This document shows, in pieces, positions 1 to 14,500 of a stretch of 64,000 nt of DNA; positions within the stretch are counted from its first letter, which is position 1; each line of letters starts with the position of its first letter. A program made the translations under genes and the position numbers. Source of the DNA: Callorhinus ursinus (Eukaryota; Chordata; Mammalia; Carnivora; Otariidae). Under the pieces are notes generated by a model. It saw nothing but the letters and a program-made list of their open reading frames with translations. It did not search any database and was not told the DNA's origin. The stretch is taken from NCBI RefSeq assembly GCF_003265705.1, contig NW_020312867.1, positions 4,367,307-4,431,306 of the forward strand, read 5' to 3'.

Positions 1-241
1 GAGAGGACAGTGAGACGGGAGAGGAAGGTCCCAAAGGGAGGAGCTCAGGGTGTGAACGGGACAGAGCAAGGAAGGGACCTGATCAGGTAAGAGGCACTGG
101 AGGCAATATAGGAAGAGTCATAGGGGACAAGAAGGCAGGCCTCCCACCCCCAACACCTGTGGAGGTTCTGGGGTTGGTGGAGGTGCCTTAAGGAGGCAGG
201 GGTGTCCTACTGCCCCCACCTAGTCCCCTTTCCCTTCCCAG
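1..241 (+). other. GGT7 intron (3' part), no gene
   Basis: Purine-rich intronic sequence leading into a good pyrimidine tract and CAG. Nothing else recognised. Confidence 0.8.
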
Positions 242-393
242 ATCTTTCACCAGGGTGCCGTGGTGACTGATGCCGCCCATTGCACATCGCTGGGCATCGA
301 GGTGCTCAGTAAACAGGGATCTTCTGTGGATGCCGCTGTGGCAGCTGCCCTGTGTTTGGGGATCGTGGCTCCACACAGTTCTGGCCTGGGCGG
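242..393 (+). CDS. GGT7: GGT7 coding exon a (first in window)
   Basis: Acceptor TTCCCTTCCCAG ends at 241 and donor GTAAGG begins at 394. It encodes IFHQGAVVTDAAHC and then the VDAAVAAALCLGIVAPHSSG block, the N-terminal nucleophile-hydrolase core conserved across the family. It ends in phase 2, splitting a glycine codon of the GGGG loop. Confidence 0.95.
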
Positions 394-3300
394 GTAAGGA
401 GCTCCTAGCTGTGGAGGCTGGGGTCCCCAGGCCTATCTCTGTGTCCTGGTCTGTAGGCTTCATGTGGGGGTCTTCAAGTTTGACCAGAGGGATAGCTGGG
501 CCCTAACTCCTTGCATTTTGTCTTTCTACACCCAATTTTACCCCCTTCTCCTGACATGGAGTCAGAGGAGGCATTTTCACAAGCTTTTTTTTTTTTTTTT
601 TAAACTGGGTAAAGACTTTTATAAACTATAAAGTAAGGTGCACAGGTGGGGGTATACTGTCACTAATTAAGGCAGGGATATTTTAACTTTTAGGGTTTAC
701 AAATCCTTAAAACCAATCCTGTGAGCATGATAAAAGCTATGGACCCTCTATCCTCCAGAAATACACCACAGGCTGAGAACTCTTATGACAGAGATTATAA
801 ACTGGCCACCCATAGGCCATACCCAGCACAACAGATTAGTTTGGTTTCCACACTTGAATTTTTTTTAAATATGTTTGCTATTGTTAAAAAGTTGAGAATT
901 TTCATAAAAATGCAGATTTTCAATATCTCTAGAACAATCAGAAGACCTGGTAACACTGGGCCCACATTCCCACATGGCTGCAATTATCTGAATAGCATGA
1001 CGGAACTTGTGCTGTCCACTTGGCCATAGTTCCTACCACTCCCTATTGTTTATCTGTCCTGCTTTCCTTATTATATTACTTGGCTGCAGGCCAACCATCT
1101 CAGATGCAACTCCCATTTTAGATGGAAACAAGCCACAGAAAAGGGACAAGCTGACAAAGTCCGTATCTTGGCTCCTGCAAGACCAGCCCTGCAGGCCCTA
1201 CCAAAGAAATTCCCCTTTTGGTCGTATACAGTCCATCCTTACATAATTCAGTCCTGGGAGAGGGAGCCAGGGCATACCATGGAGGCAGGTGAAGGAAGCT
1301 GGCAGGGGTCCAGCTGTGGTCTAGGGTGGGGGCAGGAGGTAGAACATCTTGCTCTTCCAGTCCCTGGGTTTTCCCTAATCAGGGATTAAAATCTCCAGTA
1401 ACAGGCTAGAAGAGGTCCATGGTCTCTGGGTCCCCAACCCCCTTGATTTCACCCTCATACAGTGGCTGAGTCTCTGAATCCCTGCTAGAGGGGGCTCAGA
1501 CATCTGACTCCTGTGACAAACTTAGCCTATGGCCATCACCATTGGGGATGAAAGGGTGGCAGGTTAATTGTTTAGAGGGGTAGTATCTTATCAACCTCCC
1601 CTTCTGTGTCTCTCCCAGTGGGGGCGTGATGCTGGTACATGACATCCGACGAAATGAGAGCCACCTAATTGATTTCCGGGAGTCTGCACCAGGGGCCCTC
1701 AGGGAAGAGGCCCTACAGAGATCCTGGGAAACCAAGGTGGGGACCCTGGTGAGAAGAGAGAGTCCAGGGGTGGTCTCCCTTCACTGCCCTTCTGCTAACC
1801 CAAACATTACTTTGCTGAGTAATTATTATGGAAGTGAGGAAAAGAGTGAAGCAGGATGTGCTTAAAGCTGTGAAGGAGATAGCCCCCCAAATAAAATAAT
1901 GAACCAAAAGATCTGTATGGTTGATAACAGGCAATATAGTAACACCTTACTTCTGGAAGCCTGAGCAGCCTGAGAGGTTGCAAAGTTCCTGCACTATAAT
2001 TCACACATGTCATTCAAAGCCTATTGGCTATAACTTTCCCAGCACACAACATATTGGAAAATTAAAGAGGAACTGCAAAAGGCAAATACATATCTACTGA
2101 GAGCAAGGGAGGAAATAGAATAACTTGGAAAAATAGATATTTGGTGCGGTGGCAAAAGCCAAACACATGCCTGAGTTATCACAGCTGAGTAATGGTGGTG
2201 TGATCATGGAATGGTTAAATGAAAGTCCATTGTCCATTATTTTAAAAGGCAGGAATAAATGTAATCCAATGTAGACAGGTTTCCATCTAAATTGGTTACG
2301 TCTTGGCTCTTAAAGGGGTTTGCTTAATTTATAAATCCCTCAACTATGATAGATAAAGGAAGCCTTTCTGTAAGTCAGGGAAATGGGAGGGATGCCCGCT
2401 TGGGGAGAGCTTGTCCCTCCTCTGGGATACTTGGCCTGTGTCTTTCCCCTGTGCCAGCCCCCATCCCTGGCTTGGGGCTCTGCGGAGTTCAGCCCAGCCC
2501 CCCCCTTCCAGTGACCTGGTCTCCTCTCTCCCTCGCCTGCCCGCCTCGCCCAGCCTGGGCTCTTGGTGGGGGTCCCCGGAATGGTGAAGGGGCTACATGA
2601 AGCTCACCAGCTCTATGGCAGGTAAAGACCCTCCCCCTGGGGACCAGGGGCCCCTGCCTGCATCTCTCCTTGGGTGGCCTTCTCCTACCTTCCTGGATTC
2701 TTTCCTTCCCAACTCCCCCTCCTAATATCCCCTTCCCTTGCCAGGACTCTCCTTCCCAGGAACCCCCATTCCCCCAGGACCCCTCCTCCTCCCCCCAGGA
2801 TCTCCTCCACCCCCTGCTCTCCGGCCCCCCCAGGCTGCCATGGTCCCAAGTCCTGGCCTTCGCAGCAGCTGTGGCCCAAGATGGCTTCAACGTGACCCAT
2901 GATCTAGGTCAGTGGGGCCTGGGGGTGGGGGGAAAGGCATGAGGTTGATGGGAAGGGGAGAGGAAACCTCTGAGATTTGGGGCCCAAGCCAGAAAACACC
3001 TCTCTTCCATTTGCTCCTTTAGCTCCCTCCCCACCCATCCTACCCTCATAGGGATGCAGCCTCAAATGAGGGGATCTGGGAAGGGCCCATATACACCCCC
3101 TTCCTCCCCCATAACAGGCTCCGGGTGGGGAGGGCAGAGCTCTTAGGGTCAGCCACTCAGCCACCTCACCTATGGCGCATCTCAGCCTCCTGCCCAGCCT
3201 CCTGTCCCTGCTTGCAGCCCGTGCCCTTGCCGAACAGCCTCCGCCCAATGCATCTGAGCGTTTCCGTGAGACATTCCTGCCATTGGGCCACCCGCCACTA

Positions 3301-6300
3301 CCTGGCTCACTGCTGCGTCGGCCTGACCTGGCCGCAGTGCTGGATGTACTGGGCACCTCCGGCCCCGCCGCCTTCTACGCAGGAGGCAATCTCACACTGG
3401 AGATGGTGGCTGAGGTGAGCACTTGGGGAGCCCTCCCTGCCCTGAAGGGCCCTACTGCAGGGACATCTTCTTCCCTTTCCTTCCCTCTCTGTCTTTCTTT
3501 CTACATAAATTTACTGATGATTCCGTTGACTTAAGATTCTCTAATCGACAAAACTAACTTCTGGTGATAGGAATCAGATCAGTGGTTGTTTGGGATGGGG
3601 GCAGTCGATGGGATGCAGCACAAAGAACCCCCTGGGATGATGGAACTGTTCTGTCTTGACTGAGAGAGGTACCCTCGGGCCCCCCAGGGCTGGTGCCAAC
3701 CTGTGCAGAGTCTTGACCTGTCCCTCCCAGTCCTGGCAGAGACGCAGGATCAGCCTCAGCTTTCCCGAGCCCACAATCCCACCTTACTCTTGGGTTTTCT
3801 AGGGACGGAGGGAAACCCCTCCTTCACTGATGACTGTCAGGACTGGGGATATTGACACAAGGGCTTACCAACCAACCCCAAAGACTCTTAGTCTGAGGTA
3901 GTAATGGGTTCTGAGAACTGTTGTCAGCAATTCAAAACTCCTAAGGGAAAATTATGTTCAAGGTAAGGATATAGAAACCAACTCTGTGATTCTCTCATCT
4001 GTACCATTGGGGTGATTATATGTATCTCTGCCATACGGTTGTGGAAACTGAAATGGTCCGTCATTCAGACTACATTCAGAATGCCTGTTCTTTGTCAGAC
4101 CCTGTCCTGGGCACTGGAAGTATGGCTATGTGATGGACTTAACTGGGAAGTCCAGCAGTGTACTGGCTGTAGGTCTGCTGCGCCCAGAACTCCATCCGCA
4201 CACTTTCTTCTGTTTGAATTCACTCTCTATCAGATCCTTTCCACACCTGCTCCCCACTGGCCATCCTTCCAGCAAACCATCCCAGAGAAAGAACATTTCT
4301 CATTCCAATAGTTACAGCAAAAGCCTCCAGGTCATGTCTCATCAGCCTGTCATAGGTCTCATGACTATTCCCGAACCAATCACTGGCATGGAAAAGGAAT
4401 GTTCTGATTAGCCAGCCACACCTGGATCTTCTGGAGAAGGGGATGAAGGAGACTCTAACAAAGACTATCTGAGCTTTAAAAGAAAAAAAAAAAAAACCCA
4501 AAGTTGAATTTGTAAACTTGACCAACAAAGGAACACACACGAGCCAAGAAATTCAGTGTGTAATTCACTGAGGATGGATTAGAAGTCAGGGGTTTCAAGT
4601 ACAAAAAGTTTAAAAAAAAAAGAGAGAGAGAGAGAGTTAGGGAGGGGAGAGAGAGAGAGAGAGAGAAGATTCCTAGTGGTTATGCTAATTTAGGAATGAA
4701 AATTACCGTGCTGGAAAGGATGAGTCCATGGGTTTGTACAAAATCGGTTCATTGGTCAACAGAGTGCTTGGTTACATCAAATGAGGGTCAGTCCTACCAG
4801 GATCATCCAGAGTTCATGGTTTGGGAGTGGCTTTAGTTAATTGTAGTGAAATGAAGAATCCAGTTTTGATATCTTATAGGCAAATTCTGCTGTAGGTAGA
4901 AAGTGTTCCTTTTTTTTTTTTTCAAGTTATCTCTACGCCCAATGTGAGGCTCAAACTCAGGACCCCAAGATCAAGAGTTGCATGCTCTACCTACTGAGCC
5001 AGCCAGGCATCCCAGAAAATGTTCCTTTTACATAGGCAGAGAAGGTAGTATGTTTAAGGCCAAGGAGTCATGAGTTCAGAAACTGTAGGTCACTGAGGGT
5101 GGCTCTAAAGAGCTCACTGGGGAATAACAGGACATGAGGTAGGAGAGGTGGGCAGGGGCCAGATCACAAAAGGCCTTGGACGCCAATCTAAGGAGGTCAT
5201 TCAAAGAATGTCTGATACATAGCAGGTGCTCATTGTTAGTGCTTTTTCCCCTTCCTTTTTCCCAGGGTACCCAGGGCTAACGGGTCCCTAAGGGCTGTGA
5301 TGGAAATTGCAGAAGGCGCAAAAGTTATATATATCAAGTCTGTCTTTGATTCAACCATATACCATAGGCCAAGCCCACATGCTCACGGTGTGGTGTGTGG
5401 CTCACATTTGTGGTGGGATCATTCTCTCCCCTGCAGGCCCAGCACGCAGGGGGTGTCATAACTGAGGAGGACTTCAGCAATTACAGTGCCCTCGTGGAGA
5501 ATCCTGTGTGTGGCGTGTACAGAGGTGACCTCTCTCCCAGCTCTCAGGGTCCCTGCTCAGGAGAAGCCTCCCAGTCCATGGGCACCTCCTTTTGGCCTAG
5601 AGACCTCCTCCCCATTTTTCAGGAGAGAAACTGAGGCAGTGAGCTGCCTGGGCAGCCAACTGTTGAAGCAAGCCAGAGCCAGCCCATCTTCTGAAGTAGT
5701 CATGGGGTTAGTTACCCCAAGTATTTAGGCTATGAGGAGGGAGGTCTGGTCAAAGGCTCAGGCCTGGAAGTTGGGGTTCTGGCCATACGTTTTCTTGATT
5801 TGGGTTCTGTGTTGCCTTAGCCCCACTCTCACTGCCCTGTACTTCCTTAGAAGAATTCATAAGACCAGAGTTCATCTAGCTTCATATTGAACAAACTTTT
5901 CAAGACAGTTATAGACCTGTCCCCTCATTGTGTCAAAGGAAAACTGAGGCCCAGGGATGGAATGGAACTTAACCTGTCAAACTCAAACCAGCGAGGAGCC
6001 CAGAAAGCGAAGCTTATGACATGGGTGAAGTCCATGTTCGCTGAACCCAAAGTGGTGGGTTCCTGGGTCCCTCGGAAGGTTCTCAGGTTCTCAGTTTCTT
6101 TCCTCTCTAGGAAGTCTGGATCACCTCAAGCCCCAGGTCAGATTGCCTCTGAGTTCAGGTTTCCAGGCCTCAACCTCTAGCCTGATTCTTCTACCAGAGG
6201 TGATGGTATATGGAGCAGAGGAAGAGGGTAGCTTTGGAGCCAGGAAGACCTGGGTCTGAGTACCAGCTGCCCCGTTCACCTTGAACAAGTCACTTCCCAC

Positions 6301-8549
6301 TGTGAGCCGTGGTTCCCTCCTGAAAATGGAGATCATATTCGTGCCTACCTCTCCGGGCCCCCATGAAGATTTGAGGAGATGATGTTGGAAGCTGCCCTGA
6401 TCAGAGTGGACACTGAATGCTTATTTGATCTTACATTTCTCCTCCTCAGCCTGGTTCTCTTGGCAATGCTAGCACTTTGAGTGCTCCGGGTTCCCCTTGT
6501 CTCCTATAAACTTGGCCCAGCTGCCTCTCTGTGCCTCAGTTTCCTCACCTGTAAAATAAGGATGATAACATTACCCATCGTGAGGATTAAATGAGTTAAT
6601 CAGTTAATGTTAATGTTATGTGTCAGGTATTATCATTATTCCTGCAATGTCCAAACATTTAATAATAGGGGCCTCAAATAGGAAGAGGAGGTTGTTGCTC
6701 CCAAGAAGTTTTGGGGGTAGTGGGACCATCAGGGGCCCTGAATAGTATCCTGGCCTGTGGGAGGAGCTAAAAGGAGACACATGGTGGACCAGGAATCTGG
6801 ACATCTGGATACCTGTCCCTGTTGTGCCTACAACGTGACTCTGGACAGACTACAGTCCTCTTGGACCTTAGTTTCCTTGTGCAGAAGAGGAAACTGAAGG
6901 CCCGTTGTTCTGGGTTGGAGTCCTGGCCCTGCCCTTGACTTGCCATGTGAACTTGTGTGGGTCCCTTTGCCTCTCAGGGCAGTTTGCCTGTCTGATGAGC
7001 GGTCAGTGCAGTAGTCTCAGTCTATGTGACGGTGGGATGTGGAGATGCTTTGACCCCTCCCCTGCCATCTAGTCATTTCTTTTTTTTTTTTTTCCAGGCC
7101 ACCTGGTTCTCAGTCCCCCACCCCCGCATACGGGTCCTGCCCTCATCAGTGCTCTCAACATCCTTGAAGGCTTCAATCTCACCACGCTGGTGTCCCGGGA
7201 ACAAGCTCTTCACTGGGTGGCAGAGGCAAGGCCGACCCCTCCACCCTGCCCTGGGTCTTGGTACACTGGGAGTGGGGGGATGGGGTACTGCCATGGGGCA
7301 GGACTAACCTCCAAGTTTTCTCACATGAGGATCAATAGCGTGGGTGCTGGGAGGAGCCTGGCAGCCTCTTCCACACCCCTGTACATTTTCAGACTCTGAA
7401 GATTGCATTAGCCCTGGCCAGCAGACTGGGAGATCCTGTCTACGATTCTACCATCACTGAGAGCATGGATGACATGCTCAGGTGGGTCCCAGGGCAGGAC
7501 CCTCAGGGTGGCAGAAGTGGTAGTGGGTATGAGGAAAGGATCAGATGAAAAGCAGCTGGTAGAGCAATAAGACCTGGAGTCCCAAGTCAATTTCAGCTCA
7601 GCTCCAACTCAGTGTGACACTGGTTACTTTTCCCAGCACCTACCTCAATTTCCCCATTTGTATGATGAGTTAGTCTGCATCATTTGGCTCTCAAAACTTT
7701 CTGACCCTAGCAGAGCACATTCTGGGCCCACCTGTGTCCCCTTTTTAGTGGAAAGCCTAAGAACAATGAAAAGTCCCCAAGCAAATACCTGAGGTGATGG
7801 GGTTTTTGACTATAATGTCTCCACATTAGCAGCATAACATTGTAGTAAGACTGTGGGCTCTGGTCAGACTGACTCAGTTCAAATCCCAGCTTCACCATTC
7901 ACTAGCTGTGCAGCATTGGGCAAGTCACTTAAATTCTGTCTCAGTTTCTACAAGGGGGCCTGACAATAATGGTACCAGCCTCATGAGGTTGAGGTAAGGA
8001 CTAACTAAGGTCATATATGCAAAGCACTTAGCACATTGTGTGGCATATAATAAATATTCAACAAATAGTATTAGTAATTGGCAATAGGGGTGGGTAAGAA
8101 TGGTTGCTATTTAATTGCTACTCTGATTGGCTGAAAGACTAGCTAAGGGAAAAATTAGAAGCCAAAAATATAGTTAGCGTAAATTTGTAGTATTACTCAA
8201 GCAACTCTATGAATTAAGTTCAAAACAATGAGACTAAAATGAATAGCTTATAATTAAAAAGCAAAAAGAGCAACAACCAAAAACAGTAAGCAGTTCAAGG
8301 CCACAAGGATGAGGGCTAAAAACAAAGCCTCTGTTCCCCCACCCAATCCACTTGAAACAAAGCCCTCTGTACCTCTCCTGTGTGGCCTCCAGCCTTTATG
8401 GTTGAAAATGGAATGAAAGTCTTCAGTAATCCTTGGTTACTTGTTACTCTAATCAACTAGAATCACCAAACTCACAGTCATTAAGTAAGAAACCCTCAGC
8501 CAAACTTTAAAAAGTCTGGAGAATTACATCTTGTTTTCAGTTTAGCTCT

Positions 8550-8586
<37 letters not shown>

Positions 8587-11500
8587 CTCTATATTAAATT
8601 CATCCAAGTAATTCTTCCAATACATAGTTATTAAGGGCTTACTGTATGCCAAGTCTTCCTGTGCCTTGAAAAAAATTCTAATAGTAACTAAAGATCCCTG
8701 TATACAAAACCCTCCTCTGACTAAACTCTTCATAAAACTTCAGTTTGAAATGACAAACATTAGGTTAAATAAATTGTTTGTTCATTCAAAACAAATATTA
8801 TCTGAGCATCCACTATGCCCCAGGTACTTTCAAAGAGAAGATTAAGTGAGTAAATAAAGTCAAGTAACTAAAAGACTCTTGATTTAAGCACTAAATAAAA
8901 GTTGGCTCTAAAAGGGAATCTGGATAACACCTAAATGAACTCAGTCAGTTCAACAACGATTTCCTGGATATTTCCCATATGCTCAGAATGAGAGATTCTG
9001 TTCTCACGGACCTGAGAGTCCAGTGGGGGAGGCAGACATTAATCAAATCCTTGCACAAACAGGCATCACAGTGGGGTAGGTGGGGTAGGTGGGATGTAAT
9101 GAGAGCCTGCTATGTATTAATCTCCTACCCCTTGTCTTTTCAGCAAGGTAGAAGCCGCCTACCTCCGGGGCCACATCAATGACTCCCAGGCGGCCCCTGC
9201 CCCACTCCTGCCCGTCTACGAGCTGGATGGGGCTCCCACAGCTGCTCAGGTGCTGATCATGGGCCCTGATGACTTCATTGTGGCCATGGTCAGGTATGCC
9301 AGCTCAGACGAAGAACCTGGCACTGGGGATCATCTGGACCAGGAAGAGGTGGGGTCCAGATGGGAATGAGGGTGACCTCAGGGCTCACCTGGCTCCAACC
9401 TCTACCCCCAGCTCCCTGAACCGGCCTTTTGGCAGTGGCCTCATCACTCCCTCGGGGATCCTGCTCAACAGCCAGATGCTAGACTTCTCCTGGCCCAACA
9501 GGACTGCTAACCACTCTGCACCCAGCCTGGTAGGGCCTTGCTTCCCTCCTCCCCTGGGGACCTTGAGGCTAGGTAGGAGGTACAGCAGTATGGCTGCCCC
9601 TCCCTCCCTACTTCCTCTAGGAACTTCTGGTATAAAGAACAGGAGCCTAAACAAGGTGTCCACTTCACCCCCAGCCCAAGTCTGGGGCTTGGAGCTTGGT
9701 GGACCTGAAGAAACCTCATCCCATTCTGTGTCTGTCTCACTACATGAGCTGGGGAAAGTCTTGCCCCCTCTCTTGGCCTCAGTTCCTTCACCTGTACAAT
9801 AAGGGTATTAGCCCTCATTTGATGCTTTGGCACTTTTTAGAACAATGGTCTACAATCGTGTAATGCTGAGCTGATGGGGCTCAGCCCTCTTGTTGGTCAA
9901 AGGAAGAAGGAGATAGGAATTATGGTCTAGTTGGAGGCCAGTACTCTTACTCTCTGCATGCTGGGGCCCTGCCAGGACAATGAGAGATAGAGATGACCAG
10001 GATAGAGATTATCCTGTTCTTCCCTTTAGCCATCTGTCTTGGCTTGGTCCCCTCCCCTTCCACCCATGGTGGCCCCATAGCAACTCAGTGGGTCCGCTAT
10101 CCACCCCAGTTATCCAGGGACCCTGTCCATTTCTTAGACAGCAAATTGTGGCCTGGGAAGGGACCAGTCTCCCATGAAAACCTGCCCCAACTGTCATCCC
10201 CCTGTGCTCTCGGTCCTCTGACAACAGGAGAATTCGGTGCAGCCAGGGAAGCGACCACTGTCTTTCCTGCTGCCTACTGTGGTCCGGCCAGCAGAGGGGC
10301 TTTGTGGGACCTACCTCGCCCTGGGGGCCAATGGAGCTGCCCGGGGCCTCAGTGGACTGACCCAGGTGAGATTTCCTCCATGGTAGGCCTTTTGTGGCCA
10401 GCAGCCAAGCTGTGGCCTGAACTTTAGATGCCCTCATGTCTCTGGCTTATTCTCATCCATAACTCAACAAACATAGGCCGAGGCTGCTTTGTGACAGGCC
10501 CATCCTGGGTACTGGGGACATAGGCTGTGCTGAGTTTCTTAGCCAAAATGGAACCCTGAAGTTCCCTGTCTTCCAGGTTGGATGGAAAATCATGGTTTGG
10601 TGGAACTGAGAGGTGATATAGCACCTGGGCTGCCTAGGTCTGTCAACCTCAAGTCCCATGATGCCTCTACTCAGCATCTGAATAGACAAGCAGCCCTCTT
10701 TAGGGTCTGATTTTGAAAGGAAGTGCCTACTCTCCAGAATGTCTCTCAATAGTTACACGAATGTTTTAAGCACGTGATATATGTGCCAGGCACTTACTTT
10801 GGCAGATGGTGAGTTAAATAGCCTGAGCTTTGGAATCAGACAGCCCTGGGCCCCAGGCCAAGGGCTGCCAATTTCCAACTGCGTGATGTTGGGGAATTCA
10901 CTTAACCTCTCTGAACCTGTCTCCTCATCTGTAAAATGGAGACAGTAATAACAGCTAGCCTTTGTGGAGTTCTACTAACCTCCAGGCATGGTGTTACATG
11001 TGCTCACTCTTTTAGCCTTCCCAATATTGGGAGGAATCCTTATTTCCATTTTTTATATGAGGAAACTAAAGCCCAAAGAGGTTAAGAAGTTAGGTCCAGT
11101 TGAGTAAGAATGGTCAGGCAGTTTGTTTTGAGAGCCTACCCACACTCCTAACCACTAAGCTAAAAGTACCCATACTGTGCCTTAGATGACTCCAGCTATT
11201 AACCCTGTCCTGGCCAGGGAGAAGGGAGGCGAGCCCGGGGCCGGATTACAGGAGACTGACTGCCAGTGGTACCTCTTCCTTGGCTCTCTCTAAGCTCTGG
11301 AGTGTATTACTTTCCCTTTCTGGCCCTCAGTTTCCCCCTGTATGAAATGGGGACAGTCATTACAGGCCTGCCTCTCTTCCGAGGCTGTTCAGATAATACC
11401 CCTAGTGTAAGGGTTCCAAAGAGTAAGAAGTCCGGCCCAGGGATGAGACCTGCGGAGTCCTGAAAACCCATCTCTGGGGCAGCCCTGACTTCTACCCCTT

Positions 11501-14500
11501 GGCTGCCCACAGGTTTTACTGAATGTCCTGACCTTGAACCGGAACCTGAGTGACAGCCTGGCCCATGGCCGTCTGCATCCAGACCTGCAGTCCAACCTCC
11601 TGCAGGTGGACAGTGAGTGCAGAGCAGAGATCCCCATGGGGTGGGCAAAAAGCTGGGTGGAGAAAGGGGCTCCTCCCAAGGGTGTCCCTGCCTCGACCAG
11701 CACAATTCCTGCCAGTGAAAGTTTGGTTTCTTCCAACTAACTCCTTTGGGACAGTGAAAGATCTGGGGACTGGAACCAGTTCTGTCATTTCCTGGTTGTG
11801 TGGCCTTGGGAAATTCATGTCTCTACTCTGAGCCTCAGTTTTCTCATTTGTAAAATAAGATACACTTGTTCATCTGCAAACCATTCATTCAGCAGTTTGT
11901 ATTGAATACCTACTGTGTGCCAGGCATTATTGTAGGTGCTGGGGATACAGCATTTATAGGCAGACAGGAAAATAAATAATCAAAGAAATATAAGAAAGTG
12001 AAATAAATGCTCTGCAAGCTGACATAAAGGACTGACCCAGTGACGAGGGAAGGGTTCTCTTTGGTGACATTTAAGCTGAGATCTGAAGAGTAAGAGGGAG
12101 CCCACCATGCAAAGAACTGGGGCAGGTTTTGTAGGCGAAGGGAACAGATGCAAAGAATTTAGGGCAGAAATGGGCTTGGCATGTTTTAGGAGTAGAAAGG
12201 AGACCAGGGTGAGTGAGAGTGAGATGAAGGGGCCAGGTCATGGACCCTGTAGATTACAGTGAGAAAATGTGCTTTCCTCTAAGGACAGGGGCTTAATTTT
12301 AGACACAACTTAATTTTTGTAAATGGGAAAGTATGGGCAGCTTTGAGGAATTTTTATTACAACAGATGATGTATTATGCAAGTCCAAAGGGGATAGGACA
12401 TTGAATGAGACATAGTTCTTGCCTACTTGGTATTATGTATTATAAATTTGTATGTATTATGCCCAGAAAGGTTATAAGTCAGTCAAAAATCAACCCATAA
12501 GTGGCAGAATTGAGATTAGAACATACACCTAGCTGACACCAAAGACTCAGTTCTTTACAGCATATCTCCTAGACTGAAGCACGTTAGAAGTCACAGACCT
12601 AAATCCTCAGCAGCCACACCCAGTGTTTGGTTGGTAATACTCTGGATCCTGGATGATGATAATGAGCATAACTTCTGATCTCTACTGAATGTGAGGCTCT
12701 ATGCTAAGTTACTTGGGTGGGGGTGGGGGGAGTTAGATTTGGTTCATCCTAGCCCACCCTTGAGGAATTCACAGTTTAAGATAGGAACATGAGGAGTAGA
12801 GGCTTGGCGAAGGGAAAGTTCATCCACTGAGGGCTATGGAGGAGGTGACAACTGGCTGGGCCTTGAAGTATGAGCAGGTATTTGGCATGTCCAGAACCCA
12901 GAATATTCTGGGCAAATGGGCAAAAGCCAGAAAGAATGGCTCAGAAAGCAGCCAAGAGGCCTGCTGGACTAGAGACATTGTTTACTAAACTTCAGAATTT
13001 ATCCAGCACCTTCATGAATTTTGCCACATTTGCACACCATCTGAACCATTATTTACATATGTGTCTCTATAAATGGACTTCCTTTTCGATGTAAGCGTAT
13101 TTTAAAGGTAAATCACATATCATAATCACAAATGGAAAAGTAGCATCATTTGCCACAAATGAAAGATAAAGAACTATTAAAAAGTCAACAGTTTGTAGGT
13201 TTAAGGTGGATATGGTTACCCCAGAAGGCTCTGGGGCCTGCTCTCTCTGTTGAAAAAAGAGGTTAGAAATGTTAAAGGCCAGACTAAAACTTAGTCCTTG
13301 CCATTATCCAAAGAATCGAAAATGAACCATAAAGGAAATACATTTCTGACTTGGTGATTCATTGCTATTCCGTGTTGTATCTTTACCTCAAGAACTACCC
13401 TAAGTTATCCCATCTGCAGACCAAAAGACCAAATCTTTATTGAGGAGCAGTAAGAGGTGAGGTTACAGGGCTTATGGAGGTTCATGGCAAGAAGGATGGA
13501 CTTTATCCACTTGACTGGAGGTGGGATAGACCTGAAATGTTTTATGTAGGGGAAATGGATTGAAGGGGGGGAGAATTTAAGTTGGGGAAACAGAGGCAAC
13601 TAGAATAAAGGGCCAGGCAAGAAATGGCGAGGGCCTGAACTTATGTAAGAGGGTGGGCATTTCTTCATTCATCCATGTAAAGGCAATGAGGATCAATGGT
13701 GAACAAGACAACGTCCTTGCCTTCAAAATGCTTATAATCTAATGGAGAGAGACATAGTAAATAAATGAATAAATAAACAGGTAGCAACAAGTACTTTGAA
13801 AGAAAATAAAGCAAGGTAAAGATGACAGGGCTGCCATTTTAGATAGTGGTCAGGGAAGTTCTCCTTGAAGATTGGAATGAAGTAAGGAAGCCGGTTTTGT
13901 GACTAGGAGGAGAGCATTCCAGACAAATAGAACAGCACGTGCAAAGCCCTGAGGCAGGAGGAGCATGTTTGGCCTAACCTGAGGGACAGCAAGGAGGCTA
14001 AAGCAGAGTTAAGGGAGAAAATGGAAGGAAGTGAGGAGAAGAGTTTAGTGAGGCAGTGAGGTCCCAGATGATGTTGTGCCTTAGAGGCCTTGGTAAGGAC
14101 TGTGGATTTTCTTCTAAGAGTCGTCAAAGCTGTTGGAAGGTTTTGAGAAGGGGAAGTGAGTGGTCTAATGGCTTAAGAGGATCCCTTTGGCTGTATGTGA
14201 ATAGGCTGTAAGGAAGCAGGACTGGAACCAGAAAGACCAGTCAGTGGGCTATGCAGTAATGGCTGCATCCTGGCTATCCTGGCAAGTAATGATGGCAGCT
14301 TGGCCTAGGCAGGTGGAGATGAAGAGCCTATAGCCATTTTATGCAATATTAAGAATGAACATATATTATTGATCACATACTATATGCAAGGTTCTGACCT
14401 CTGTGCTTTTTGTGATTTATCTCCTTTAATCCTTACAACAGCTTCATGTGGTAGGTTCTCACATAATCCCCATTTTATGCATGAGGAGGCTGAGGCTCAG

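Noticed and set aside
2489..2890. 133-aa minus-strand frame opposite GGT7 exons c and d
   Set aside because: Shadow of a GC-rich short intron and coding exons; GGT7 on the + strand explains the region.
9269..9802. 177-aa + strand frame overlapping GGT7 exons i and j
   Set aside because: Runs through the 118-bp intron in a different frame from GGT7; no family match.
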